A stretch of DNA of 64,000 bases from CAJQLB01 sp905479065 (GCA_943846735.1 OX044364.1:2604001-2668000); one strand, 5' to 3'; positions 1-7,886 are shown, counted from the first letter of the stretch. Notes: a model not told the origin generated them from the sequence alone. Numbers and translations: made by a program.

Positions 1-396
1 ACTCCAAACAGATTTATAAAATGCAGGATCGCGATTCCAGGGTTTAAGTATGTTATGATTAAAATCGTAACCATTCATTTCAGCCCATACAATCATCCAA
101 TCAACTTGTTTATCAATACTCCAATTCGTTGTGTCAATTGATAGTAATGTTGATCTTAATTCTAAAAATTTAGGCCAGCGATTCTCAAAAGATTTTTTCG
201 TGTAATCTGGAGCACCCTCATTTTTGGGAGGATTTTCAAACGTTCGCCAGTTAACAAATAAGTTTTCTAAGTCAGTGTAATTATTTAAGTTTTTTGATAT
301 TTTTTTTGTAGTGTTGCTGATTTTTGAGCTTTCACTGTTACAACTTAAACAAATTGAAAATCCAATTAGCAATAAGAGAAAGAAGATGTGTTTCAT
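1..396 (-). CDS. DUF885 family lipoprotein, partial (N-terminal part)
   Basis: The frame is open from an ATG at 396 to the window edge, so only the first 132 codons are present. The start encodes a lipoprotein signal (hydrophobic FFLLLLIGFS followed by CLSC). The stretch QVDWMIVWAEMNGYDFN followed by KPWNRDPAFY matches my memory of the DUF885 family, uncharacterised proteins with a metallopeptidase-like fold. The rest of the domain lies outside the window. It probably acts in the periplasm or on the outer membrane. The family call is fairly firm; substrate and activity are unknown. Confidence 0.72.
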   Translation of the reverse strand, partial: MKHIFFLLLLIGFSICLSCNSESSKISNTTKKISKNLNNYTDLENLFVNWRTFENPPKNEGAPDYTKKSFENRWPKFLELRSTLLSIDTTNWSIDKQVDWMIVWAEMNGYDFNHNILKPWNRDPAFYKSVWS

Positions 397-626
397 TTTT
401 AGTTTTTATTTTACAAGGTTCTTTTAATTTTTTTTATCAACCATTCGATATCATTAACATAGCAAAAAATTGATACTAATTTAGTTTTTTTTCTTCAATC
501 ATGTAAGCTTGTGTGATACGTAGAATATCTTAAAATTAATAGTTTACATCAAGAAGACATCGTTTTACTGCTAGATAATGTTTAGACAACTTTTTTTTAC
601 ACATAAAATTTATCAACTTTGTAACT

Positions 627-854
627 ATGACAATTATCTATAATGCGGTATTATATTTTCAAAAACACGGTTACTATGTCTGTCAACGAATAGCAGATCG
701 ATTTGGAATAAGAGCCAAAGTAGTGCGTACGTCGTTTATGTATTTAACCTTTGTAACGCTGGGTTTTGGGTTTACCTTATATCTGTTTATTGCTTTTTGG
801 ATTCGAATTAAAGACCTGTTGTACACTAAACGCAGTTCTGTTTTTGATTTATAG
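627..854 (+). CDS. PspC-domain small membrane protein
   Basis: This 75-residue protein resembles a minimal PspC domain. An amphipathic first half (QRIADRFGIRAKVVRTSFMYL) is followed by one membrane segment around residues 38-58. PspC proteins in proteobacteria take part in the envelope phage-shock response. In Flavobacteria short PspC proteins occur widely without the rest of that system. The stop codon lies 2 bases before the K+ channel gene, so the two are probably co-transcribed and may be translationally coupled. No SD is visible before the ATG. The family is well supported; the role is inferred. Confidence 0.75.
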   Translation: MTIIYNAVLYFQKHGYYVCQRIADRFGIRAKVVRTSFMYLTFVTLGFGFTLYLFIAFWIRIKDLLYTKRSSVFDL

Positions 855-856
855 CT

Positions 857-1885
857 ATGGAAAACCCTTTTTTTAAAGTTTTCAGATCTAAAATTAATAC
901 CGCCATCGCGTTGTTAATCATACTGTTAATTATTGGTGTTGTTGGTTTTAGGATATTGACTAACTATACCTGGATTGACGCAGTGTATATGACTGTCATT
1001 ACGATAACCACAGTGGGTTTTGGAGAAGTAAACCCATTAGATGATGATTCGAAAATTTTTACGATATTTTTAATTTTGACAAGTGTTATAATTGTTGGTT
1101 ACGCTATCAAGGTAATTACTGAATACATACTCACAAAGAATAATATTGAAGAACTTAAACAGAAAAAAATGCAAAAAAAGATTGATGCACTTAGTAACCA
1201 TGTCATCATTTGTGGATATGGTAGAAATGGAAAGCAGGCAGCAAAAAAATTGTTAGCACATAAACGATCTTTTGTTGTTATAGAGGCAAACAAAGAAACA
1301 GTTGAGAAATATCAAAGCGCTTTGGTTCCTTTTATATACGGAAATGCTAATGAAGATGACATTTTGCAAAGAGCGGGTGTTGAAAGAGCAAAATGTTTAA
1401 TCTCGGCATTACCAAGTGATTCTGACAATGTTTTTGTTGTGCTTTCAGCACGACAAATGAACGATAAAATTAGAATAATAAGTCGTGCTTCTCAGGAAAC
1501 CACCTACGGAAAACTTAAGCTCGCCGGAGCTAATAATGTAATATTACCTGATAAAATTGGTGGGGATCACATGGCTTCCTTAGTGGTTGTTCCTGATTTA
1601 TTAGAGTTCATTGACAATCTTTCAATTGTAGGTGAATCAAACATTAATATTGAAGAAATTGCAGTGGAACAACTTTATGATACTTCTAAATTAAAAACCA
1701 TTAAAGATCTTGATTTGCGCAAGAAGACGGGTTGCAATGTAATTGGTTATAAAAATGACAATGGGAAGTATCTTATAAACCCAGAAGCAGAGCTTAAATT
1801 AGCTCCAAATTCTAAGGTAATCGTACTTGGAAGACCAGAACAAATACAAAAGCTTAATTCACTTTACAATATTGAAGTGAAGTAG
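857..1885 (+). CDS. RCK-gated potassium channel (two-TM, TrkA-N/TrkA-C)
   Basis: The 342-residue protein has an MthK/Kch-like layout: first membrane helix at about 15-33, a pore loop with selectivity filter TVGFGE at residues 52-57, and a second helix at about 67-90. A Rossmann RCK domain follows, with the nucleotide-binding motif GYGRNG at 120-125, then a TrkA-C-like domain from about residue 255. TVGFG is a standard variant of the TVGYG filter. RCK domains gate the pore in response to ligands such as Ca2+ or nucleotides; which one applies here cannot be seen. It follows the PspC gene by 2 bases. Confidence 0.9.
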   Translation: MENPFFKVFRSKINTAIALLIILLIIGVVGFRILTNYTWIDAVYMTVITITTVGFGEVNPLDDDSKIFTIFLILTSVIIVGYAIKVITEYILTKNNIEELKQKKMQKKIDALSNHVIICGYGRNGKQAAKKLLAHKRSFVVIEANKETVEKYQSALVPFIYGNANEDDILQRAGVERAKCLISALPSDSDNVFVVLSARQMNDKIRIISRASQETTYGKLKLAGANNVILPDKIGGDHMASLVVVPDLLEFIDNLSIVGESNINIEEIAVEQLYDTSKLKTIKDLDLRKKTGCNVIGYKNDNGKYLINPEAELKLAPNSKVIVLGRPEQIQKLNSLYNIEVK

Positions 1886-2006
1886 TCTTTTAATCGGCGA
1901 AGGACAATGTTAAAATACTATTATACTTTAAAAACTCATTTATTTTTAGTTTCTTGCTAGTCAAACTAACAATTTTAAAAATTTAAACTAATTAATATTT
2001 TTTATT

Positions 2007-3638
2007 ATGAAGAAATATCTTCTTTCATTATTTACTTTAATATTACCACTTTTAACGTTTGCTCAAGAAGTTGAAAAAGGACTGGACCAGAAAATTGATG
2101 AAGCCTTCAAGCCAATATCAGATTTTTTTAGTGGTATGATTTTCTTTCCTATTTATAAAAGCGAAAGTATAGAGATTCCATTTGTTCTTCTTCTGTTAGT
2201 AGCTAGTGCTGCGTTTTTTACAGTCTATTTTAAATTCCCAAATATTTTTCATTTTAAAACAGCGATTGATGTTGTTAGAGGAAAATATGATGAAGTAGAT
2301 CACCCTGTTGTTGAACCAGCTTACGGAGATTCAACCCCAGGAGGAGATTCAATTGAAACGATAAGAGATGAAAGTGAAGAAGGGGAAGTGAGTCATTTTC
2401 AAGCATTAGCGACTGCAGTTTCTGGAACTGTAGGAAATGGTAATATAGCTGGTGTTGCATTGGCAATTGCTCTTGGTGGTCCGGGAGCTACTTTCTGGAT
2501 GGTTGTTTGTGGTTTTCTTGGGATGTCCACAAAATTTGTTGAATGTACGTTAGGAGTACAGTACAGAGATGTAGGAGAAGATGGAACTGTGTATGGTGGC
2601 CCAATGTATTACATAAGCAAAGGATTAAAAGAAAGAGGCTTTGGAATGTTAGGGAAAATAGCCGCAATTATTTTTGCTATTTTCTGTATTGGAGGGTCTT
2701 TTGGAGGTGGTAATGCTGCTCAATCAAACCAAGCAACCGTAGTTTTAAAGGAATTATTAGGTTTAGAAAGTACCGCTGCAGGAGCATGGATTGGAATTAT
2801 TTTGGCAATTTTAGTAGGAGTTATTATTATTGGCGGAATTAAAAGAATCGCCTCTGTAACAGAAAAAGTAGTTCCTTTTATGGCTGTATTATATGTGCTA
2901 GCTTGCCTATATATTTTAGGAGTTAACTTTTCTTTAATTGGTGATGCATTTTCTTTAATTTTTAGAGAGGCTTTCAATCCAACTGCAATTGGAGTAGGAG
3001 GCTTTATTGGTGTCTTATTAGTTGGATTTAAAAGAGCTGCATTTAGTAATGAAGCCGGAGCTGGTTCTGCGTCCATTGCCCATTCAGCCGTGAAAACAAA
3101 ATATTCAGCATCTGAAGGATTAGTCGCCTTATTAGAACCATTTATTGATACAGTGGTGATTTGCACAATGACGGCTTTAGTAATTATTATTTTTAATTTT
3201 GGTGGAGATGCATCAGGAGCAACAATCTTTCAATACGGCGGAGATGGAAGTGGTGGAGTATTTATAGAAGGAGCAAGGTTAGAAGGAGCTGGAATTACGT
3301 CTGCGGCATTTGCAGAATATATTCCGTACTCAAATATATTTTTAACAGTTGCTGTTGTGTTATTTGCAGTTTCTACAATGATTTCTTGGTCTTATTATGG
3401 ATTGCAATCTTGGAAATTCTTGTTTGGTAGAGGGAAGACAGCGGATATAGTTTACAAATTACTGTTTTGTTTGTTTGTTGTTATTGGCGCCGCTGCTAGT
3501 ATGAAATCTATTTGGGACTTCTCTGATGCGATGATCTTTGCAATGGTATTCCCAAATATGGTTGGTCTATATTTCTTATTTCCAGTTGTTAAAAAACAGC
3601 TTGCAAGATATACAGATGCAATTAAAGGCACAAAATAA
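2007..3638 (+). CDS. Alanine/glycine:cation symporter (AGCS family)
   Basis: This 543-residue polytopic membrane protein belongs to the AGCS family, which takes up alanine or glycine with Na+ (or H+). Recognisable parts are VSGTVGNGNIAGVALAIALGG, the segment around GGPMYYISKGL, and FSNEAGAGSASIAHSAVKT, a hallmark of the family. It has an N-terminal cleavable-looking signal peptide ending LTFAQ before the first helix, an extension I associate with Bacteroidota members. That signal makes the protein longer than the usual 450-480 residues. Substrate preference cannot be read from the sequence. Confidence 0.92.
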   Translation: MKKYLLSLFTLILPLLTFAQEVEKGLDQKIDEAFKPISDFFSGMIFFPIYKSESIEIPFVLLLLVASAAFFTVYFKFPNIFHFKTAIDVVRGKYDEVDHPVVEPAYGDSTPGGDSIETIRDESEEGEVSHFQALATAVSGTVGNGNIAGVALAIALGGPGATFWMVVCGFLGMSTKFVECTLGVQYRDVGEDGTVYGGPMYYISKGLKERGFGMLGKIAAIIFAIFCIGGSFGGGNAAQSNQATVVLKELLGLESTAAGAWIGIILAILVGVIIIGGIKRIASVTEKVVPFMAVLYVLACLYILGVNFSLIGDAFSLIFREAFNPTAIGVGGFIGVLLVGFKRAAFSNEAGAGSASIAHSAVKTKYSASEGLVALLEPFIDTVVICTMTALVIIIFNFGGDASGATIFQYGGDGSGGVFIEGARLEGAGITSAAFAEYIPYSNIFLTVAVVLFAVSTMISWSYYGLQSWKFLFGRGKTADIVYKLLFCLFVVIGAAASMKSIWDFSDAMIFAMVFPNMVGLYFLFPVVKKQLARYTDAIKGTK

Positions 3639-3655
3639 ATGTAAAACATACATCA

Positions 3656-4525
3656 ATGAAAAAATCCCATTTCAAGTTCACAAAAGGACAACGATATGGG
3701 ATTTTTTTTCTTATACTAATTATCGTTGTGATTCAGTTTGTGAACGCTTTTATTGAATTTCCTGATGATCATAAAGTTCTGATACCACCAAACTACGAGG
3801 AGTTTCAAAAAGAAATCGATTCACTTAAACAGTTGACTCTAAAGAATAATAAACCAAAAATATTTCCTTTTAATCCAAACTTTATAGACGATTACAAAGG
3901 TTATAGTATAGGCATGTCCTCGCAAGAAATTGACCGATTGCTTGAGTTTAGGAAGTTGAATAAATGGATTAACTCGATATCACAATTTCAGAAAGTTACA
4001 AAAGTTTCTGACTCCTTGTTAAATCAAATTTCACCTTTTTTTAAATTTCCGGAATGGATAACCAATCCCAAGAAACCTATTAATTTTAAAAAGCAACAGG
4101 TTCAAAACAAAACCTTTGAGCAGAAAATGGATTTCAATATTGCTTCTCTACAACAACTGCAACAAATCCCTGGAATTGGCAAAGTTTTATCACAACGAAT
4201 TATCAATTATAGAAATAAATTTGATGGTGGTTTTATTGCAGACATACAGCTTCAGGATATATATGGAATTTCACCCGAAGTCGAAGAACGTTTGTTACGC
4301 CAATTCACGGTAAAAACTCCTAGAAAGATTAAACCCATAAATTTGAATAGTGCGACAGTCGAACAATTGGTCACTGTGCAGTATATTGATTACGAGTTAG
4401 CTTACGAAATAATAAATCAAAGAACACTTAAGCAAGGGTTTAATTCTTTTGATGATTTAACAAAAGTAAAGGACTTTCCAAATGATAAACTTGATATAAT
4501 TCAGCTATATTTGACTTTAAATTAA
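3656..4525 (+). CDS. Membrane-anchored helix-hairpin-helix (ComEA-like) protein
   Basis: A single membrane helix at about residues 14-32 anchors the 289-residue protein. The C-terminal half contains helix-hairpin-helix elements: the core PGIGKVLSQRI near residues 172-182 is preceded by FNIASLQQLQQI, and a second similar unit starts LNSATVEQLVTVQYID near residue 230. HhH pairs bind DNA without sequence specificity. ComEA proteins use them in DNA uptake, but this protein is longer and has an extra N-terminal HhH-like stretch near 60-100. It begins 17 bases after the symporter. Role in competence or DNA repair is unproven. Confidence 0.75.
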   Translation: MKKSHFKFTKGQRYGIFFLILIIVVIQFVNAFIEFPDDHKVLIPPNYEEFQKEIDSLKQLTLKNNKPKIFPFNPNFIDDYKGYSIGMSSQEIDRLLEFRKLNKWINSISQFQKVTKVSDSLLNQISPFFKFPEWITNPKKPINFKKQQVQNKTFEQKMDFNIASLQQLQQIPGIGKVLSQRIINYRNKFDGGFIADIQLQDIYGISPEVEERLLRQFTVKTPRKIKPINLNSATVEQLVTVQYIDYELAYEIINQRTLKQGFNSFDDLTKVKDFPNDKLDIIQLYLTLN

Positions 4526-4535
4526 TAAGCCTTAT

Positions 4536-5702
4536 ATGAATGACATGTATTTTACTGAGGAGCATCAATTATTTAGAAAAAGTCTTCAGGATTTTTTGCA
4601 AAAAGAAGTCGTTCCGCATATTGAAAAATGGGAAAGTTCCGGCTCAATAGATCGCTTCATTTGGGAAAAGTTTGGAGGCATGGGGTATTTTGGATTATCA
4701 ACACCGGAGAGCTATGATGGTCTTGATTTAGACTTATTTTACACCGTCATTTTGCTAGAAGAATTACAAAAAATAAACTCTGGTGGTTTTGCTGCGGCAA
4801 TCTGGGCACACGCTTATCTAGCGATGACTCATTTAAATAAAGAGGCCAATCACGAGCAAAAAGTCAAATACCTCCAGCCGAGTGTCATGGGGAGAAAGAT
4901 AGGATGTTTATGTGTGACGGAGCCTTTTGGGGGCAGTGATGTGGCTGGTATTCGCACAAAGGCTGAAAAAAGAGGAGATAGTTATATACTAAACGGCTCT
5001 AAAACATTCATTACTAATGGAGTATATTGTGATTACATGATTGTTGCTGCTAAAACAACTCCTAATCAAGGTAATAAAGGAATTAGTTTATTTATTGTTG
5101 ATAGAAATACAGACGGTGTCAATGTTTCCAAATTAGATAAGTTAGGATGGCGCGCTTCAGACACTGCAGAAATATCCTTTGATGATGTTATCGTTTCTGA
5201 ATCAAATCTTATGGGGGAGGTAGACAAAGGATTTTCATATATAATGCAGCATTTTGCTTTGGAACGTTTAATCATGGGCGTTAATGCACATGCTAGAGCT
5301 GAATTTGCTCTCGAATATGCACTTCAGTACATGTCGGAGCGTTCAACTTTTGGAAAAACTATTAATAAGTACCAAGCGTTACGGCATCGATTTGCAGATT
5401 TACATGCTGATATGGAAATTTGTAAAACCTATAATTATGCTGTGACTCAGAAATTAAATAGCGGTGATTATGTCGTAAAGGAAGCCACTATTTCCAAACT
5501 TCGTTCAACTAAAATGGCTGATGAGGTTGTATATGAATGTTTACAATTTTTGGGAGGCTATGGTTATATGGAAGAATATCCAATGGCTCGATTATTTAGA
5601 GATAGTAGATTAGGTCCTATTGGTGGTGGAACAAGTGAAATTCTAAGAGAAATAATAGCTAAAATTGTAATCGACAAGAAAGACTACAAACCAATAACAT
5701 AA
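4536..5702 (+). CDS. Acyl-CoA dehydrogenase
   Basis: The 388-residue flavoprotein has the complete ACAD fold: N-terminal helical domain, beta domain with CVTEPFGGSDVAGIRTKA (about 126-143), and C-terminal helical domain with FLGGYGYMEEYPMARLFRD. It oxidises an acyl-CoA to the trans-2-enoyl-CoA using FAD. The usual catalytic Glu position near the C-terminus (EGTSEI in many ACADs) is a Gly here (GGGTSEI). E243 in ALERL is therefore the more likely base, as in long-chain and isovaleryl-CoA dehydrogenases. Starts at 4536 and 4545 are both possible. It lies 10 bases after the HhH gene. Confidence 0.93.
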   Translation: MNDMYFTEEHQLFRKSLQDFLQKEVVPHIEKWESSGSIDRFIWEKFGGMGYFGLSTPESYDGLDLDLFYTVILLEELQKINSGGFAAAIWAHAYLAMTHLNKEANHEQKVKYLQPSVMGRKIGCLCVTEPFGGSDVAGIRTKAEKRGDSYILNGSKTFITNGVYCDYMIVAAKTTPNQGNKGISLFIVDRNTDGVNVSKLDKLGWRASDTAEISFDDVIVSESNLMGEVDKGFSYIMQHFALERLIMGVNAHARAEFALEYALQYMSERSTFGKTINKYQALRHRFADLHADMEICKTYNYAVTQKLNSGDYVVKEATISKLRSTKMADEVVYECLQFLGGYGYMEEYPMARLFRDSRLGPIGGGTSEILREIIAKIVIDKKDYKPIT

Positions 5703-5718
5703 AATAAAATATTTTTAA

Positions 5719-5748
5719 TTGCTAGTTTTAAATAAGTTTATATATTTG
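5719..5748 (+). promoter_or_regulatory. Bacteroidota-type promoter of rpsU
   Basis: A TTG at 5719-5721 is followed after 19 bases by TATATTTG at 5741-5748. This matches the Bacteroidota sigma-A consensus (TTTG, 17-23 nt, TAnnTTTG). Transcription would start near 5754, giving a leader of about 30 bases before rpsU. Confidence 0.75.
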
Positions 5749-5766
5749 CAGCCTGAAAATCACAAA

Positions 5767-5777
5767 AGAAGGGAGGT
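5767..5777 (+). promoter_or_regulatory. Exceptionally strong Shine-Dalgarno sequence of rpsU
   Basis: AGAAGGGAGGT ends 8 bases before the rpsU ATG. It can pair along 11 positions (one G-U) with the 3' tail of 16S rRNA (CUCCUUUCU region). Neighbouring genes, including tuf, rplK, rplL, rpoB and rpoC, have only A/T-rich leaders. In Flavobacterium johnsoniae, published work shows the ribosome's anti-SD is sequestered by bS21 and that rpsU keeps a strong SD, allowing autoregulation by bS21-deficient ribosomes. Confidence 0.9.
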
Positions 5778-5785
5778 TAAGCACT

Positions 5786-5980
5786 ATGTTAATAATACCA
5801 ATAAAAGAAGGAGAAAATATAGACAGGCCGTTAAAGCGTTTTAAAAGAAAGTTTGATAAGACTGGAACAAAAAGAATGCTTCAAACACGCAAGCAATTTA
5901 ACAAGCCATCTATAGTGCGTAGAGCTCAGATTCAAAAAGCGCAATATATACAAGGACTTAGAGATTCAGAAACTATTTAG
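5786..5980 (+). CDS. rpsU: 30S ribosomal protein bS21
   Basis: The 64-residue basic protein starts MLIIPIKEGENIDRPLKRFK and carries KRKFDKTGTKRMLQTRK, the bS21 hallmark. In Bacteroidota, bS21 with bS18 and bS6 forms a pocket that holds the 16S anti-SD and makes ribosomes blind to SD sequences. The gene has its own promoter (5719-5748) and terminator (6001-6029), so it is a monocistron. Its strong SD fits feedback control: ribosomes lacking bS21 would translate it preferentially. The call is secure. Confidence 0.98.
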   Translation: MLIIPIKEGENIDRPLKRFKRKFDKTGTKRMLQTRKQFNKPSIVRRAQIQKAQYIQGLRDSETI

Positions 5981-6000
5981 TTCGCGACAAAAAATTTCAT

Positions 6001-6029
6001 AAAAACCCGCACTTTTAGTGCGGGTTTTT
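6001..6029 (+). terminator. Intrinsic terminator of rpsU
   Basis: A perfect 12-bp stem AAAAACCCGCAC / GTGCGGGTTTTT with a 5-base loop (TTTTA) lies 20 bases after the rpsU stop. The 3' arm ends in a T run. The symmetric A/T flanks could also end transcription from the other side, but no gene faces it. Confidence 0.93.
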
Positions 6030-6080
6030 CTTTGAAAAGAAGTAAAATAAGTTTTGTATTTTTAAGTTTAATTAAATGCG

Positions 6081-6974
6081 ATGGCCTTTCATTATTTTTC
6101 GGAGTACTTAGAATTAGAAAAACATTATTCAAAGCATACGGTGACGGCTTACATCAATGATCTTGAAAGTTTTCAAAGCTTTTGTATGAGCAAGCATGAT
6201 TTTGAAAAAATAGATGATGTTTCATATACCCAGATACGAGACTGGATTATTTACCTAGTAGAGTCTACAATTTCAAATAGAACTATCAATAGAAAAATAT
6301 CATCTTTAAATAGCTACTTTAAGTTTCTTTTGAAAACAAAGTCAATTGATGTTAATCCCCTAGCAAAGCACAAGGCTCTTAAAACTGACAAAAAAATACA
6401 GGTACCATTTTCACAATTGGAAGTGGAGACTGTCTTGAATGATATTTATTTCGAGGATACGTTTGAAGGCGTTAGGAACAAATTCATGATTGAATTATTG
6501 TACGCAACTGGAATAAGAAGAACAGAATTAGTACATCTTCAATTAAGCGATATAAGTCTTTCAAGTAAAACGTTAAAGGTTTTGGGGAAAAGGAATAAGG
6601 AACGTATTTTACCACTTACTTCTTCATTGATAAAATGTCTTAATGCGTACATAAAGGAGCGAAAAAAACTTTCTGTATGCCATGATAAACAAGTGCTTTT
6701 TTTAACAAAAAAAGGAGTTAAAATTTATGAAACTCTTGTTTACCGCGTGATAAATGATTATTTTAGTAAAGCATCTACAAAAGTGAAAAAGAGTCCGCAC
6801 ATATTGAGACATTCTTTTGCAACACATTTACTTAACCAAGGTGCAGATTTAAATGCGGTCAAAGAATTATTGGGTCATACGAGCTTAGCATCAACACAGG
6901 TTTACACGCACAATAGCATAGCAGAACTTAAAAAAGTTTATGCTCAAAGTCATCCTAGAAATTCAAAGACATAA
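6081..6974 (+). CDS. xerC: Tyrosine recombinase, XerC/XerD family
   Basis: The 297-residue protein has a SAM-like N-terminal core-binding domain (1-100) and a complete catalytic domain. Catalytic residues are visible: R146 (TGIR), K170 (GKRNKER), H240 and R243 (HILRHSFATHLL), H266 (LLGHTSL) and nucleophile Y275 (QVYTH). Length and motifs fit the Xer enzymes that resolve chromosome dimers at dif. It lies between rpsU and hpf, a chromosomal housekeeping setting rather than an integron or prophage. XerC versus XerD cannot be separated with certainty. No dif site was recognised nearby. Confidence 0.9.
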   Translation: MAFHYFSEYLELEKHYSKHTVTAYINDLESFQSFCMSKHDFEKIDDVSYTQIRDWIIYLVESTISNRTINRKISSLNSYFKFLLKTKSIDVNPLAKHKALKTDKKIQVPFSQLEVETVLNDIYFEDTFEGVRNKFMIELLYATGIRRTELVHLQLSDISLSSKTLKVLGKRNKERILPLTSSLIKCLNAYIKERKKLSVCHDKQVLFLTKKGVKIYETLVYRVINDYFSKASTKVKKSPHILRHSFATHLLNQGADLNAVKELLGHTSLASTQVYTHNSIAELKKVYAQSHPRNSKT

Positions 6975-7003
6975 AACATTGTCAAACTTAAACCAATAAC
7001 AGT

Positions 7004-7306
7004 ATGAAAGTACATACACAGTCAGTTAATTTTAATGCCGATCAAAAACTTTTAAATTTCATTCAAGACAGAATGGATAAATTAGATCGTGTTTACGATA
7101 AAGTGATTAAATCTGATGTTTTTTTGAAAGTTGAGAATACAAGTGACAAGGAAAACAAAATTTTTGAAGCTAGGGTTAATGTTCCAGGAGATAGTTTTGT
7201 TGTGAAAAAAGTATGTAAAACCTTCGAGGAGGGCGCAGATTCAGCGGTCAGTTCGTTGGAAAGACAACTAAAAAAACGAAAAGAAAAATTAAGAACTTAT
7301 TTATAG
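7004..7306 (+). CDS. hpf: Ribosome hibernation promoting factor, short form
   Basis: This 100-residue protein matches the HPF/YfiA (RaiA) family: KVHTQSVNFNADQKLLNFIQ at the N-terminus and the conserved end KKRKEKLRTYL. HPF binds the decoding centre of idle 30S subunits and helps form inactive ribosomes in stationary phase. Only the N-terminal domain is present; the C-terminal dimerisation domain of long HPF is absent. It starts 29 bases after the recombinase gene and is probably co-transcribed with it. Confidence 0.93.
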   Translation: MKVHTQSVNFNADQKLLNFIQDRMDKLDRVYDKVIKSDVFLKVENTSDKENKIFEARVNVPGDSFVVKKVCKTFEEGADSAVSSLERQLKKRKEKLRTYL

Positions 7307-7327
7307 ATAAAATTTTTTAAAAAATGT

Positions 7328-7357
7328 TTTGAAACATAAAAAATATATTTACATTTG
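7328..7357 (+). promoter_or_regulatory. Promoter of the tRNA-tuf operon
   Basis: TTTG at 7328-7331 and TACATTTG at 7350-7357, separated by 18 bases, match both halves of the Bacteroidota consensus. Predicted start is near 7363, just inside the hairpin described next. The promoter would drive the four tRNAs and probably tuf. Confidence 0.8.
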
Positions 7358-7358
7358 C

Positions 7359-7385
7359 AGTCCGTTAGAAATAGCGGACTTTTTT
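7359..7385 (+). terminator. Promoter-proximal hairpin with T run (terminator or attenuator)
   Basis: AGTCCG (7359-7364) pairs with CGGACT (7375-7380) around a 10-base loop and is followed by six T's (7380-7385). It sits about 50 bases after hpf and right after the TAnnTTTG element. It could end the xer-hpf transcript. If transcription starts upstream of 7359, it could also act on the tRNA operon's own 5' end. Confidence 0.6.
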
Positions 7386-7407
7386 GTTGCCTAAAAGTAA
7401 CAAAATT

Positions 7408-7481
7408 GCCGATGTAGCTCAGCTGGCTAGAGCAGCTGATTTGTAATCAGCAGGTCGTGGGTTCGAGTCCCTCCATCGGCT
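7408..7481 (+). tRNA. tRNA-Thr (anticodon TGT)
   Basis: A full cloverleaf is seen: acceptor GCCGATG/CATCGGC, anticodon stem GCTGA/TCAGC with loop TTTGTAA (anticodon TGT), and T arm GTGGG-TTCGAGT-CCCTC. The discriminator is T7481. CCA is not encoded. It is first in a Thr-Tyr-Gly-Thr-tuf-Trp-secE order like that near E. coli tufB. Confidence 0.97.
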
Positions 7482-7511
7482 CAAGTTCTTTAAAATAATG
7501 AATTTTACATT

Positions 7512-7593
7512 GGGGAGATACTCAAGCGGCCAACGAGGACAGACTGTAAATCTGTTGGTTTTACCTTCGCAGGTTCGAATCCTGCTCTCCCCA
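7512..7593 (+). tRNA. tRNA-Tyr (anticodon GTA)
   Basis: Acceptor GGGGAGA/TCTCCCC, anticodon stem CAGA/TCTG with loop CTGTAAA (anticodon GTA), and a long variable arm typical of class II tRNAs. The T arm is GCAGG-TTCGAAT-CCTGC. CCA is not encoded. Confidence 0.97.
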
Positions 7594-7624
7594 CACTTAA
7601 ATTCATATGAATGTGTATTATATT

Positions 7625-7697
7625 GCGGGAGTAGCTCAGTTGGTAGAGCGTCAGCCTTCCAAGCTGAATGTCGCCAGTTCGAACCTGGTCTCCCGCT
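7625..7697 (+). tRNA. tRNA-Gly (anticodon TCC)
   Basis: Acceptor GCGGGAG/CTCCCGC, anticodon stem CAGC/GCTG with loop CTTCCAA (anticodon TCC), and T arm CCAG-TTCGAAC-CTGG. CCA is not encoded. Confidence 0.97.
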
Positions 7698-7701
7698 CTA
7701 A

Positions 7702-7721
7702 ATTCCTGCGAAGGCAGGAAT
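7702..7721 (+). repeat. REP-like palindrome between tRNA-Gly and tRNA-Thr
   Basis: ATTCCTGC GAAG GCAGGAAT is a perfect 8-bp palindrome with a 4-base loop. From memory, short palindromes of this wording are dispersed in many Flavobacteriaceae genomes. It is the only copy noticed here. It may be a mobile palindromic repeat or a processing hairpin in the tRNA precursor. Confidence 0.6.
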
Positions 7722-7754
7722 CTCATCTAAACAATGAGAAAGTAAACACTTTAC

Positions 7755-7826
7755 GCCGGTGTAGCTCAGGGGTAGAGCGTTTCCTTGGTAAGGAAGAGGT
7801 CACGGGTTCAAATCCCGTCATTGGCT
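7755..7826 (+). tRNA. tRNA-Thr (anticodon GGT)
   Basis: Acceptor GCCGGTG/CATTGGC (two G-U pairs), anticodon stem TTCC/GGAA with loop TTGGTAA (anticodon GGT), and T arm ACGGG-TTCAAAT-CCCGT. It is the second Thr isoacceptor of the cluster and lies 60 bases before tuf. Confidence 0.97.
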
Positions 7827-7886
7827 CTTTTTTGAGTAAGTAAATTATTGAGTACTAATATAAATTAAGATTAAAATAAATTAAAC

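Noticed and set aside
2720..3166. 148-codon minus-strand frame opposite the alanine symporter
   Set aside because: Antisense shadow of a clear AGCS gene, no domain and no start context.
7498..7843. Three reading frames on both strands across the tRNA cluster
   Set aside because: They lie over tRNA-Tyr, tRNA-Gly and tRNA-Thr. The translated wording (GAFEPAK/FEPGL type) is the familiar artefact of reading tRNA genes as protein.
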